Below are positions 16,818 to 25,712 of a DNA stretch of 64,000 bases, piece by piece. The stretch covers positions 3,720,001 to 3,784,000 of the forward strand of contig NZ_JAGIOF010000001.1 of assembly GCF_017876535.1 (NCBI RefSeq), written 5' to 3'. This DNA comes from Paeniglutamicibacter kerguelensis (GTDB taxonomy: Bacteria > Actinomycetota > Actinomycetes > Actinomycetales > Micrococcaceae). The notes below the pieces were generated by a model. That model saw nothing but the letters and a program-made list of their open reading frames with translations, had not been told where the DNA came from and made no database searches. Position numbers and translations under genes: made by a program. Each line of letters begins with the position of its first letter. Positions within the stretch are counted from its first letter, which is position 1.

Positions 16818-18203
16818 CTAAAGCATCGTCGGTACGACGAGTGCACCCACCAGTAGCAGTGGGCCGACAACCACCATTGACAGTCCCCAGCGGGTCAATA
16901 GCTGGTTGATCCGGGGCCGTTCCTCTTCGTCGACGGTTGCCACCAGGGTTGCGCCGACCGTCGAGAACGGGGAGACGTCCACGATCGAGGAGCAAACGCC
17001 GAGTGCCGCGATGACCGCCCATCCGGCGATGTCGCCCGAGGCGACCAGCGGGATTGCCAGGGGAACCAGCGCCGCCAGCATGCCGGTGGTCGACGCGAAC
17101 GCCGAGACCAGGCCGCCGATCAGGCAAATGACAAGTGCCGCGATCAGGGGCGTGCCGATCTGGCTTGCAGCGTCGCCCAGCATGTCCACGGCGCCCATCT
17201 TCTGCAGGACGCCCACGAAGGTGATGATTCCTCCGACCATCAGCACCGTCGACCAGTCGATCTTGGTGACGGCGGTCTTGCCGGTCTTCGGGTCGACGAG
17301 TGTCATGACCGCTGCGAAGGCAAAGCACAGGACGCCAATGTCCGGGTTGCGGTCGAACACTGCCAAGGCAATGACGCTTGCCACCAGGCCGGCCATGCAC
17401 AAGACGGTGACGAGCTGGGTGGCGTTCATCTTGGCGCGCGGCTCAACCGGGACATCGACGGTCTCAAGGACCTGGACGCCGGCCTGCGCCGCCTGGCGAC
17501 TGCGTTCGGTCAGGCCCTCGCGTTCGAACGGGTGGGCCGGCAGCGGCTTCCTGTTGCTGAAGCGCGGCATGGCGGCGTTGCCCAGGCCGCCGGTCTTCTG
17601 CGAGCGGAGCAATCCGAAGCCGCCGAACATCACGTACGCGGCGAAGAGCAGTATCAGGTTGGCGCCGAGTGCCACGCCGAAGAGAACCAGCGGGTTCAGG
17701 TCGATGCCGACCGAGTGGGCGGTGCCGTAGGTGACGATTCCGAAGAGGCTGGTGGGTGCAAAGCCGCCTGCGCTCAGGCCGCAGCCAATCGCCAGGCCCA
17801 TGAGCATCCTGTCGATTCCGTACTTTTTGGCCAGCGGCATTCCGATGGGAGTCATGACCAAACCCGCAAGTGGAGATCCCATGGCGGAGATGCCGGCAGT
17901 GAGCGCGAAGAAGACCGCCGGGAGGATGAAGGCGTTGTCGCCCACCTTGGCGATGGCGGCTTCGATGATCCGATCCACCGTCCCGTTCGCCTGGGCGATC
18001 GCGAAGAAGTAGGTGACGCCCACCAGCAACACGAGGATGGAGATCGGGAAACCGTCGATCACCTCGCTGAGCTTCATATCGGCCAGCCAGATACCGACTC
18101 CCGCTGCTGCGGCGAACATGATGACGCCCAGGTGGACCTTGCGCAGGGTTGCCAGCGCGAAAATCCCCACGAAGATCAATAGAGCAAGAACTTGAGAAAG
18201 CAT
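16818..18203 (-). CDS. MatC-type dicarboxylate (malonate-like) carrier
   Basis: A 461-residue membrane protein of about 11-12 helices. The N-terminal half (MLSQVLALLIFVGIFALATL, VTYFFAIAQANGTVDRIIE, ISAMGSPLAGLVMTPIG) matches the MatC N-terminal domain of rhizobial malonate carriers within the ion-transporter superfamily. A long polar loop (residues about 205-265) divides two symmetrical halves. The second half repeats the helix-break motif (SAFASTTGMLAALVPLAIPL). The start at 18,203 has AAAGG 8 bases upstream. It is the first gene of a three-gene operon, divergent from the IclR regulator. Confidence 0.82.
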   Translation of the reverse strand: MLSQVLALLIFVGIFALATLRKVHLGVIMFAAAAGVGIWLADMKLSEVIDGFPISILVLLVGVTYFFAIAQANGTVDRIIEAAIAKVGDNAFILPAVFFALTAGISAMGSPLAGLVMTPIGMPLAKKYGIDRMLMGLAIGCGLSAGGFAPTSLFGIVTYGTAHSVGIDLNPLVLFGVALGANLILLFAAYVMFGGFGLLRSQKTGGLGNAAMPRFSNRKPLPAHPFEREGLTERSRQAAQAGVQVLETVDVPVEPRAKMNATQLVTVLCMAGLVASVIALAVFDRNPDIGVLCFAFAAVMTLVDPKTGKTAVTKIDWSTVLMVGGIITFVGVLQKMGAVDMLGDAASQIGTPLIAALVICLIGGLVSAFASTTGMLAALVPLAIPLVASGDIAGWAVIAALGVCSSIVDVSPFSTVGATLVATVDEEERPRINQLLTRWGLSMVVVGPLLLVGALVVPTML

Positions 18204-18228
18204 GCTTAACCTTTCACAACAGCGGGAA

Positions 18229-18247
18229 TGGTTCATCCAGTGAACCA
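18229..18247. promoter_or_regulatory. Probable IclR operator
   Basis: TGGTTCA-TCCAG-TGAACCA is a perfect 7-bp inverted repeat 26 bp upstream of the carrier start. A third half-site, GGTTCA, follows at 18,250-18,255. Its place in the spacer shared with the divergent IclR gene marks it as the likely binding site. Confidence 0.6.
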
Positions 18248-18324
18248 ACGGTTCATTTCTGGAATGTGGATGTAAGCTATATCACAACCCGTGGTTGGTC
18301 AAGGAAAGATCGGTAAACATCTAA

Positions 18325-19104
18325 ATGAGTACGCAGAGCGTGGTGACGGCAATCAAAGTCATCGAGACGATTTCGTTGCACCAGCCCATCGGGCTCTCGG
18401 ATATTGCCAAACAGCTGGATTCATCGAAGGCAACGGTTCTGCGCATGCTCAGCACCCTGAAGGAGCTGAATTGGGTCGCACAGAGCGAGTCGAGAGATGC
18501 GGCCTGGTCATTGACCATCCACGCCTACGCCGTCACCGCGAGGGCAAGCATAGGCGCAAATCTCCGCGATGTGGCCATCGGTCCAATGAACGGCCTGCAG
18601 CTGGACACGCAGGAAACCGTTCACTTGTGTGTCCCCGATGGCGACGCATTGGTCGTGGTTGAACGCCTCGATACGCCACACGTCCTGCGGGCCTTCCTGG
18701 CTCTGGGTACCCAGATTCCACTCCACGCCTCGGCGACCGGATTGGCATTTCTCGCAGCGTCTTCGGATGCATATGTGCACGACATCCTGGGCGGCTCACT
18801 CGAGAAGGTCAGCGACCAAACGAAAACCCAACCCAGTAGCGTTTGGCAGCTCATCAGGGAATCCCGGGAACGCGGTTATTCGATCAACGCAGAGGGGCTG
18901 AGCAGTGGAATCACGTCGGTGGGAGCGGCAATCGTCAGCTCCGCCGGAAAGCCCCTCGGCTGCGTGTCGATTTCCGGGCCTTCCAGCCGAATCGTCGCTG
19001 CGAAGTTTGAAGATTATGGCACCGCGGTGGCGAGGACTGCCCGTGAAATCAGTGACCTACTGGGACAACGCTCATTGGGCGGAGCGGGGCGCGTTCGCCA
19101 TTAA
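18325..19104 (+). CDS. IclR-family transcriptional regulator
   Basis: A 259-residue regulator. The N-terminal helix-turn-helix covers residues about 5-65 (VVTAIKVIETISLHQPIGLSDIAKQL, then SSKATVLRMLSTLKELNWV). The GAF-like effector domain runs from about 80 to 250 with the signatures ALGTQIPLHASATGLAFLA and YSINAEGLSSGITSVGAAIVS. It should sense the acid handled by the divergent MatC/CoA-transferase operon. The ATG at 18,325 follows a weak AAGGAAAG, 15 bases upstream. Confidence 0.9.
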   Translation: MSTQSVVTAIKVIETISLHQPIGLSDIAKQLDSSKATVLRMLSTLKELNWVAQSESRDAAWSLTIHAYAVTARASIGANLRDVAIGPMNGLQLDTQETVHLCVPDGDALVVVERLDTPHVLRAFLALGTQIPLHASATGLAFLAASSDAYVHDILGGSLEKVSDQTKTQPSSVWQLIRESRERGYSINAEGLSSGITSVGAAIVSSAGKPLGCVSISGPSSRIVAAKFEDYGTAVARTAREISDLLGQRSLGGAGRVRH

Positions 19105-19141
19105 GGTGGACAACGAACTGGCAGCCAAGGCCGTTTTTGCC

Positions 19142-22100
19142 TTAGCGCGCCACGGCGTTGGCCGAAGTGAATACGTTGACAGGCATTTCGCGCTGCAATT
19201 TCCATGTAATTGCGATCGGATTGGAACCTTGGTGCTTGACGTAGTCGACTGCACCCAAACAGGTGAAGGGCACAACCATCCCGTCAGCATCCTTGGCAAC
19301 GTCGCGTGTGAAAAGCAGGATGTGTGAATCGTGGTCCTTGCGGTTCAAGTAGCGTCGGCCAGTCGGGCTGGTTGGTGACGTTGCGTTCTGCGACTCCCAG
19401 TGGAAAAGACGCGGGCTGATCGCATAGTCCTTGTAGAGCGTGTTGGGATTGTGAACGGACTCGTCCTTGTCCAACGTCACGAAGAGAGCATCGGCACTCG
19501 CCTGTGAGCACCAGGCAACGCCCTCGCGGTGATTGACCCCCTTGCCTTGTTCCAAGGAACCATATTCAAGCGCCGCGAGCACCTCGGATCGCCGATACGT
19601 GGCGTGGGAGTACAGCGGAACCTGCTGCAATCCCAGCGGCAGCCCCTTCGGCGCGTGCGGGCTTCGAGCCACTCCACGCGCGAATGCAGCAAGCAGCTCC
19701 TGAACCAGGTACCCATTGGCACGAATACGATCTAGCCCGTCGTCGTAGGTGGCAAAGCCTCCGCCGTTGTCCCAGAACGTGAAGAACAGCATGCGCGCGA
19801 ATACCTGTTTCCGATCCCCCAGTTCCGCATAGCGTGGGGCGTCCGTAGAGAGCAGGTCGGAATATGCCTCGGCACGCTCGGCATCATCAACGTGAAGGAA
19901 ACCCGTGACCCGCTTGAGCAGGTCCCGCTCTTCGTCCTGCTGGGCGACGCCGAACTCAACCAGGTTTTCCTCCCATGGCGAGCGCGCGGAGACCAGTCCT
20001 GCCCGGCGAATCAGATCTGTCCAGGAAGCCCCCGTTTTGCGGTAGATGTCCTTGACGTCCCGGCCGGATTCTTCAAGATAGTCGTCCAGTCCAAGCAACC
20101 CATGCGACCTGATCTCACGAACCAGCGCTGGCTTGTTGAGCTTGAGTTGGGAACGAATGTTATCCAACACGATGGTGCGCGCCACCCGGTCAAGCATGAG
20201 TTGGCATCCGGAGGGCAGCCCGGGCGCACCGTCATCAATGATGCGTTCCAGCTTCTTGCGTGGAACATCCAGCAAGGCGCGGTACTTGACGTCAAAACGG
20301 AACTCCCGGCGTTGTTGCCCGATGAAGTCCAGCACGGTGAGCACTGCCTTGTCGTCGGCTCGACGGAGTCCACGACCGAGCTGCTGGAGGAAAATGGTCG
20401 AGCTCTGGGTCGGACGCAGCAGGAGGATCGTGTCGATCTCCGGCACGTCGAGTCCCTCGTTGAAGAGGTCGACGGCGAAGATGCAGTTCAGTTCACTGGC
20501 ACGCAGCTTGGCCAGCGCTTCCTCGCGTTCCTCGGTGCTCGAGTTTCCCGAAACCGCCGCCGAAGGGATGCCAGCCTCGTTGAAGACCTTCGCCATGTAG
20601 TTTGCGTGTTGGACCGAGACACAGAAACCCAGCGCTCGCATCATGGAGGTGCTGAGCACCTTGTCGCGAAGTTCGTTGATGATCTTCAGCGCACGCATGT
20701 CGTTGCCGGTGTACACGTTGCTCAGCTGCTCCAGGTCGTAGGACCCTCGCTTCCACTCAATGGCGCTGAGGTCGACGTCGTCCGCCACCCCGAAGTAGTG
20801 GAAGGGAACCAGCAAGTCGGCGTCGAGTGCGTCCCACAGCCGCAGCTCCGAGGCAATGCGACCATCGAAGAAGGTATCCGCCACATTGATGCCGTCGCCG
20901 CGTTCGGGTGTTGCCGTGAGTCCTAGTAATTCGCTCGGCAACAGGTGTTCAATGAGCTTGCGGTACGAGGTCGCCTCGGCATGATGGAATTCGTCGATCA
21001 CCACGACGTCGAAGGCTTGTTGGTCGATTTTGGAGAGTCCAAGTGCTGCCAAGGACTGGACGCTGGCAAACACGTGTTTCCACGCCACAGGCCTTTGCCC
21101 ATCGACGAACATCTCGCCAAAGGATCCCTTGCCCAAGACCTTGCGATACGTTTTCATGGATTGCTCAAGGATTTCCTTGCGGTGTGCCACAAACAAGAGC
21201 GTGAGCTGCTGTCCAGCCGCTTCGCACAGTCGTTTGTAGTCCAGCGCTGCCAGGACTGTCTTGCCGGTCCCAGTTGCGGCAACCACGAGATTGCGATGCT
21301 CGTTGCGGTTGGTCCGGGCTGCGTCGAGCTCTTCGAGCATCTCCTTCTGGTGAAGCAACGGAAGCACTTCAAGCCCGGTGGATCCGAGCATCCGCTCCGC
21401 CGTCGTTCCACCGGCACGTTTCAACGCCGAATCCAGCCGCTCTGCATCCGTATCGGGATCGTAAGGAACGAAGGCGTCGTCTTCCCAATAGCTGTCGAAG
21501 GTCAGCGCGAACTTTTGCAGTAGTCCTGGCGTCGCCGCACCCGAGAGCCGGACATTCCATTCGAGGCCGTCAAGCAGCGCCGGCCTGCTGAGGTTGGAGC
21601 TTCCAACGTACGCGGTATCAAATCCCGAATTGCGGTGGAACATCCATGCCTTCGCGTGAAGTCTCGTCGCATTCGTCTCGTAGTTGATGCGGACTTCTGC
21701 ACCGAAACGGCGAACCAATTCGTCGATGGCATGGCGTTGGGTGGCGCCCATGTAGGTCGTAGTGATGACCCGTATCGGAATGCCATGGTCCTTGATCGCC
21801 TCAAGCGACTCCGAAAGCAGTCTCAGCCCTTCCCATTTGATAAAGGCGCACAACAGGTCAACACGATCCGCTGAGGAAAGTTCGGCCCGTAGTTCAGCGG
21901 CCAGCTGCGGGTCTTCGCGACTGTTCGTAAGCAAGGCTGCAGAACTCAATGAGGTTTGCGGGCGTTTGAACGACCGAACACGAACACCATTGTCGCGTTG
22001 CAGCTCCATGAGCTTCTGAGGCCCAGGAAGCACGTCTTCAGCGTGCCCGACAAGGTCAAGCAGCTGATTGGTCAGCGTAATCATTTGATCAGCTTCGAGC

Positions 22101-22294
22101 ACACTCAACCGTGCTTCAATCGCGTGTCCGAGGAAACGAGCCAGTTCGCCCGGTGCGTTTTCGACCGCGACCGATTCCACGGACCACTTGTAGCCGTTAA
22201 GGGGCTCAAGCCTCTCTGCCAGACGATCGGTCAGCAAGCTCTCAAAAATTCCTTCACCCAAGTCGAACTCGCTATTTACTCCGGGAGTGTCCAT
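19142..22294 (-). CDS. PLD nuclease - SF2 helicase - DUF3427 protein
   Basis: A 1050-residue multidomain protein. An N-terminal PLD-type phosphodiesterase half-site (RLHAKAWMFH near residue 215, then YVGSSNLS) is followed by a superfamily 2 helicase with Walker A ATGTGKT (near 336), the DEFHHA box (near 434), LTATPER, and QQLGRGLRR (motif VI). A C-terminal DUF3427 region of about 450 residues follows. This architecture occurs in many actinobacteria and is suspected of nucleic acid restriction, but its role is not settled. It is a single gene, convergent with IclR, beside a serine recombinase and at the border of the defence-rich region. Base composition is like its neighbours. Confidence 0.88.
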   Translation of the reverse strand: MDTPGVNSEFDLGEGIFESLLTDRLAERLEPLNGYKWSVESVAVENAPGELARFLGHAIEARLSVLEADQMITLTNQLLDLVGHAEDVLPGPQKLMELQRDNGVRVRSFKRPQTSLSSAALLTNSREDPQLAAELRAELSSADRVDLLCAFIKWEGLRLLSESLEAIKDHGIPIRVITTTYMGATQRHAIDELVRRFGAEVRINYETNATRLHAKAWMFHRNSGFDTAYVGSSNLSRPALLDGLEWNVRLSGAATPGLLQKFALTFDSYWEDDAFVPYDPDTDAERLDSALKRAGGTTAERMLGSTGLEVLPLLHQKEMLEELDAARTNRNEHRNLVVAATGTGKTVLAALDYKRLCEAAGQQLTLLFVAHRKEILEQSMKTYRKVLGKGSFGEMFVDGQRPVAWKHVFASVQSLAALGLSKIDQQAFDVVVIDEFHHAEATSYRKLIEHLLPSELLGLTATPERGDGINVADTFFDGRIASELRLWDALDADLLVPFHYFGVADDVDLSAIEWKRGSYDLEQLSNVYTGNDMRALKIINELRDKVLSTSMMRALGFCVSVQHANYMAKVFNEAGIPSAAVSGNSSTEEREEALAKLRASELNCIFAVDLFNEGLDVPEIDTILLLRPTQSSTIFLQQLGRGLRRADDKAVLTVLDFIGQQRREFRFDVKYRALLDVPRKKLERIIDDGAPGLPSGCQLMLDRVARTIVLDNIRSQLKLNKPALVREIRSHGLLGLDDYLEESGRDVKDIYRKTGASWTDLIRRAGLVSARSPWEENLVEFGVAQQDEERDLLKRVTGFLHVDDAERAEAYSDLLSTDAPRYAELGDRKQVFARMLFFTFWDNGGGFATYDDGLDRIRANGYLVQELLAAFARGVARSPHAPKGLPLGLQQVPLYSHATYRRSEVLAALEYGSLEQGKGVNHREGVAWCSQASADALFVTLDKDESVHNPNTLYKDYAISPRLFHWESQNATSPTSPTGRRYLNRKDHDSHILLFTRDVAKDADGMVVPFTCLGAVDYVKHQGSNPIAITWKLQREMPVNVFTSANAVAR

Positions 22295-22588
22295 CCTGCC
22301 AGGCTACTAGAAATAGGCTTCAGCTCGCGGTCCCGCAACAATTCATGGACAGCCCAACGTTTCCCGAGTTTCGAGGTAGGAGTCATTTTGGGCAGACACA
22401 CATCTTCAAATCTAGTTACTTGCGCAGATGAAACCGCAGCTGAGTTCTTTATGAGGATCCCCCACCGCGACACCCGGGCACCAAAAATCCGGCCTTCAAA
22501 AACATTGAAAATTCAAGGAACCCGGATTCGCGTATACCCAGCCCGCAAAACCGTCCCGGTCAGGTGACACAAACGCTACACTCGAGAC

Positions 22589-23212
22589 ATGTCACCGCAC
22601 CTGGTCGGGTACGCCCGCGTCTCCACCAACCAACAAGACCTCAGCTCCCAGCAAGCCGGCCTCAAGGCCCTCGGCGTCCCGGACGACCTGGTCTACGTCG
22701 ACCACGGCCTCACCGGACGCAACCGCGAACGCCCCGGACTCCAACAAGCCCTCGCCGCCTGCCGCGCCGGCGACACCCTGGTGGTCACCAAGCTCGACCG
22801 CCTCGCCCGTTCCCTGCCCGACGCCCGCGACATCGTCGAGGACCTCACCAAGCGCAACGTCAAGCTCAGCCTCGGCGGCTCCATCCACGACCCCACCGAC
22901 CCCGTCGGCAAACTCCTCTTCAACGTCCTGGCCATGGTCGCCGAATTCGAATCCGACCTCATCCGCGCCCGCACCCGCGAAGGCATGCAAATCGCCAAGG
23001 CCAAGGGAAAGCTCCGCGGCAAGCAGCCCAAGCTCTCGAAGGCCCAGGAAAAGCACCTCGTCGCCCTCCACCGCGGAGGCCAGCACACCAGCGCGGAAAT
23101 CGCCGAGCTGTTCGGGGTCGCCCGGAGTACGGTGTACCGCATCGTGCAACGGACACCATCGAAAGTGCTGAAATTTCCTAATAGCGACTACGAGGACAGT
23201 CCCAGCACGTGA
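22589..23212 (+). CDS. Serine recombinase (resolvase/invertase family)
   Basis: A 207-residue recombinase. The N-terminal catalytic domain shows VGYARVSTNQQD (nucleophilic serine near residue 12), DTLVVTKLDRLARSL, and LLFNVLAMVAEFESDLIRARTREGM. A C-terminal helix-turn-helix follows (HTSAEIAELFGVARSTVYRIV, about residues 165-188). A -10-like TACACT 11 bases before the ATG suggests a leaderless or near-leaderless mRNA. It cuts and joins DNA through a serine-phosphate link at a short dyad site. No second transposase gene is next to it, so it may be a relic of the element that brought the flanking defence genes. Confidence 0.9.
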   Translation: MSPHLVGYARVSTNQQDLSSQQAGLKALGVPDDLVYVDHGLTGRNRERPGLQQALAACRAGDTLVVTKLDRLARSLPDARDIVEDLTKRNVKLSLGGSIHDPTDPVGKLLFNVLAMVAEFESDLIRARTREGMQIAKAKGKLRGKQPKLSKAQEKHLVALHRGGQHTSAEIAELFGVARSTVYRIVQRTPSKVLKFPNSDYEDSPST

Positions 23213-23240
23213 GGATGCAAACCAAAATGCAGAACACCAG

Positions 23241-23285
23241 GGTCAAGTTCCCCGACTGGACCTTGACCGGGGAACCTGAACAACC
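23241..23285. repeat. Nested inverted repeats behind the recombinase gene
   Basis: GGTCAAG (23,241-23,247) pairs with CTTGACC (23,272-23,278), and GTTCCCC (23,247-23,253) pairs with GGGGAAC (23,279-23,285). The interlocked pairs lie 29 bp after the recombinase stop codon and could be its recombination site or a terminator. Confidence 0.4.
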
Positions 23286-23420
23286 GGTATACCTGTGCGA
23301 CTTTCCTCCCAATTCACCGACAAAAATGTTTTTCGGATGGATAGCCATAAAACGTCGACAAACTGCACGGAGTTGGCATAAAAATTCTCTTTGCATTCAC
23401 CCCGGCAACTCACGGTCGAG

Positions 23421-24647
23421 TTAATGCTCTATTGACTCCAGTATTCGCGCCCACATAGGTAAATGAAGGCTATTGTCTTCGAGGCGTTGTATAACCTTTT
23501 GAGGTTGATTAAGCGATTCAACTGCATCGTTGAACCTTCGATAGTCCGCTAGCAATCGTCCAGTCACATCGGCTGTCGACAATTGCGACCATTCTTGGAT
23601 TTCCCGCGCACGCGCATAAACCGAATGCCGCATAAGGGAATGGTATTCCAGCGAAATTGGGGACTTCGATTCGCATTCCAGGCAAGCGCATGCGACGAGA
23701 TCGGGAAACTGTTCGTAGAGGATCTGGGCGATGTCCACTGACACATAACGATGCAGAATAGAAAGATAGAATCGAGCGGGCGGTGCCCCTGACGAAGGCA
23801 ACTCGACCCAGTTACGATGTTCCCCAAACCCAATCCCGTGAGAAGCCCCCGTCAAACCGAATCGAGCAAAAAGAACGGCCAGGAATCCGCCGTACAATGC
23901 AAAAACGCTTTGCCCCCTCGCGGCCGCGGCCTTAATTGCCTCGCCGTAGTCAACCAAATCCCGTTCTGATCCAACTCGAAATTCATCTAAGTCACTGACC
24001 CAAGCAACGATCTCGCGATCATCAACTTGCGCGGCAAGTTCCGACCATACGCGGGGAGACTCGGCCGCAATAACGCGACGAAGCAAACCTAATTCCTCGA
24101 CATGCCTGGCCTCGATTACGGTTGCTTCCCAAATAGCATTAGAAACCTGCGCCCAACCATCGTCGGCTTGCTTCGCCATTAGATACGGAGGCAAGACGAA
24201 CAACGGACGCTCCTTATCTTCCGATAATATCTTCTCGCCTAAACGTTTCGCATATTTATCAAATGTTTTTGATTGAACATTATCAAAATTAATATTAAAC
24301 TTCAGCCAATTTATGGCAATAGTTTTAATTATATCTTTGGTAAAATCGGAAGGGGTCACCCCTCCGTCCTTCAATAGAACATGGGAAACACCCAAAATTT
24401 CAGCCAACATTTGGTGTGATTTTTTTGGCTTCTTTAGCTTATTTTGAAAAAGCGGAAAACGAGAATCGATTACGTAAGGCTCTTTAGATCGCGCCGAAAG
24501 TGTCAGAACAAAACCTTTGGTTCCTTCAGACTGAAAAGCAGCGATAGTACCAGGCACGATAAGGCCATTAAACGAATCTTTCAACTCTCTCATTGTTGCT
24601 TGATCAGTTGAGCCGTAACTTAAGTAGTGCTGAAAACTATTAAACAT
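23421..24647 (-). CDS. TGT-like (tRNA-guanine transglycosylase fold?) protein with CxCxxC motif
   Basis: A 408-residue protein of unproven function. Residues 320-325 form CACLEC with histidines at 336 and 341, resembling the CxCxxC...H zinc site of tRNA-guanine transglycosylases and the DNA-modifying DpdA group. Upstream, WVSDLDEF (216-223) and FALYGGFLAVLFARFGLTGA (249-268) followed by SHGIGFGEHR look like barrel strands ending in Gly-rich loops. If the resemblance holds it would exchange a base in tRNA or DNA. It is the last gene of a four-gene operon, 8 bp overlapping the nuclease gene, with GGAG before its ATG. Local GC falls to about 40% in 24,240-24,600, unlike the chromosome, which suggests acquisition. 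The family call is tentative. Confidence 0.5.
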   Translation of the reverse strand: MFNSFQHYLSYGSTDQATMRELKDSFNGLIVPGTIAAFQSEGTKGFVLTLSARSKEPYVIDSRFPLFQNKLKKPKKSHQMLAEILGVSHVLLKDGGVTPSDFTKDIIKTIAINWLKFNINFDNVQSKTFDKYAKRLGEKILSEDKERPLFVLPPYLMAKQADDGWAQVSNAIWEATVIEARHVEELGLLRRVIAAESPRVWSELAAQVDDREIVAWVSDLDEFRVGSERDLVDYGEAIKAAAARGQSVFALYGGFLAVLFARFGLTGASHGIGFGEHRNWVELPSSGAPPARFYLSILHRYVSVDIAQILYEQFPDLVACACLECESKSPISLEYHSLMRHSVYARAREIQEWSQLSTADVTGRLLADYRRFNDAVESLNQPQKVIQRLEDNSLHLPMWARILESIEH

Positions 24648-25092
24648 TCATTTCTCCAACTAACTTGAGTCTTACGACTGACCGATCTCGTGCAGTTCGA
24701 TCGCAGGAAGGGGTTCCTGGAGTCACCAGGATTTTTGCTTGGTCACCAATGATCGTAATCACACCTACCCCGAAGCGCGACGCATCGTTGAGGCTAGAAT
24801 CGCGCGGGGTTCTGCCAATTACAATCCATGATCTATCGAAAGTTTGGCGGTTATATACCGCTTGTTCCAGCACGCGTCCAAAGTCATCCAGTTTGAGTTC
24901 AAACGCACTGAGCACGCCGCTCTTTGTCAAAGCCGCTAAATCTACCCGTCGACCACTAACTGGAAATTCGCGCACCAAGACGGTGTCTCCTCGAAGCCAT
25001 CTTCGCGCCCTCAGAAAGTCTACGAGTATGGGCATCATGCGGGACTCACCTCTCGTATCAAACGCGGCGTCATGACGGGCAAACGCGATCAT
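24640..25092 (-). CDS. PD-(D/E)XK nuclease-like small protein
   Basis: A 150-residue protein carrying the core of the PD-(D/E)XK fold. Asp51 lies in GRRVDLAAL, Glu65-x-Lys67 in FELKL, and Gln77 in EQAVYN, followed by a helix and the strand SWIVIGR. The spacing D-x13-E-x-K with a following Q is the restriction-endonuclease/NERD-like pattern. A single-domain nuclease of this size usually depends on a partner for specificity. The ATG at 25,092 overlaps the membrane-protein stop by 4 bp, and its own stop overlaps the next gene by 8 bp, so all are made as a set. Confidence 0.7.
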   Translation of the reverse strand: MIAFARHDAAFDTRGESRMMPILVDFLRARRWLRGDTVLVREFPVSGRRVDLAALTKSGVLSAFELKLDDFGRVLEQAVYNRQTFDRSWIVIGRTPRDSSLNDASRFGVGVITIIGDQAKILVTPGTPSCDRTARDRSVVRLKLVGEMNV

Positions 25093-25712
25093 CGCGTTCC
25101 TCGGATTTCAACAGTCTCGGGCACTACTCCATCCTCAATTCCTTGCTGGATACGTTGATCTAAGAACGCAAACCAAAGGAAAACCAATACAAGTAATGTG
25201 GCAACAATTGCAGTCATGACTATTAATGTCATCCACTGCATTTTATCACTGTAATTTAGCCAATAACTCATTGTAGCTGTTCCGCAAAATATCGGAAAGG
25301 CTAATAGTGAATATTTTATAATACTACATGAGACTAATAAATATTTTAGATTCTTTGAAATGCTTTGGCGTTCTTTTATCAGCTTAATACTCTTCTGGGC
25401 TGGCTTGATTGCGGAGCTGGGTTCTGCAATAACAGTCAATGGATCAAAGAGGGCATCGTGAAGCGGGAGTATCAAATTTATTTCTTCTCGCAGTTGCTCT
25501 AAGGCGCCGAAGGCGTTTTCGGTAAGCCCCGCGAACGCAATCCTAACTTTGGTAGTCAGGCGTTCCCTATTCTTTTCCCTCATGTGAACAGCACTGACGA
25601 ACCCCCCGATGCCAAATATGGTCAGGACTACCCCAAGGCTCAGAACAAGATCCATATTTGGAATATCACGAGCTACTAATTCAGTTAACTGAGTAAGACT
25701 AGGCACGATCAC
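25089..25712 (-). CDS. Membrane protein with central coiled segment, unknown function
   Basis: A 207-residue protein with one N-terminal helix (residues about 20-43, NMDLVLSLGVVLTIFGIGGF), a charged, partly coiled stretch (about 45-120), and two C-terminal helices (about 125-147 and 157-182). No enzyme motif was seen. In a defence setting this layout would fit a membrane effector or anchor, but that is inference. The GTG start at 25,712 lies 14 bp inside the preceding gene; ATG at 25,655 is an alternative that would remove 19 residues. AT-rich codon use matches its operon partners rather than the chromosome. Confidence 0.65.
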   Translation of the reverse strand: MIVPSLTQLTELVARDIPNMDLVLSLGVVLTIFGIGGFVSAVHMREKNRERLTTKVRIAFAGLTENAFGALEQLREEINLILPLHDALFDPLTVIAEPSSAIKPAQKSIKLIKERQSISKNLKYLLVSCSIIKYSLLAFPIFCGTATMSYWLNYSDKMQWMTLIVMTAIVATLLVLVFLWFAFLDQRIQQGIEDGVVPETVEIRGTR

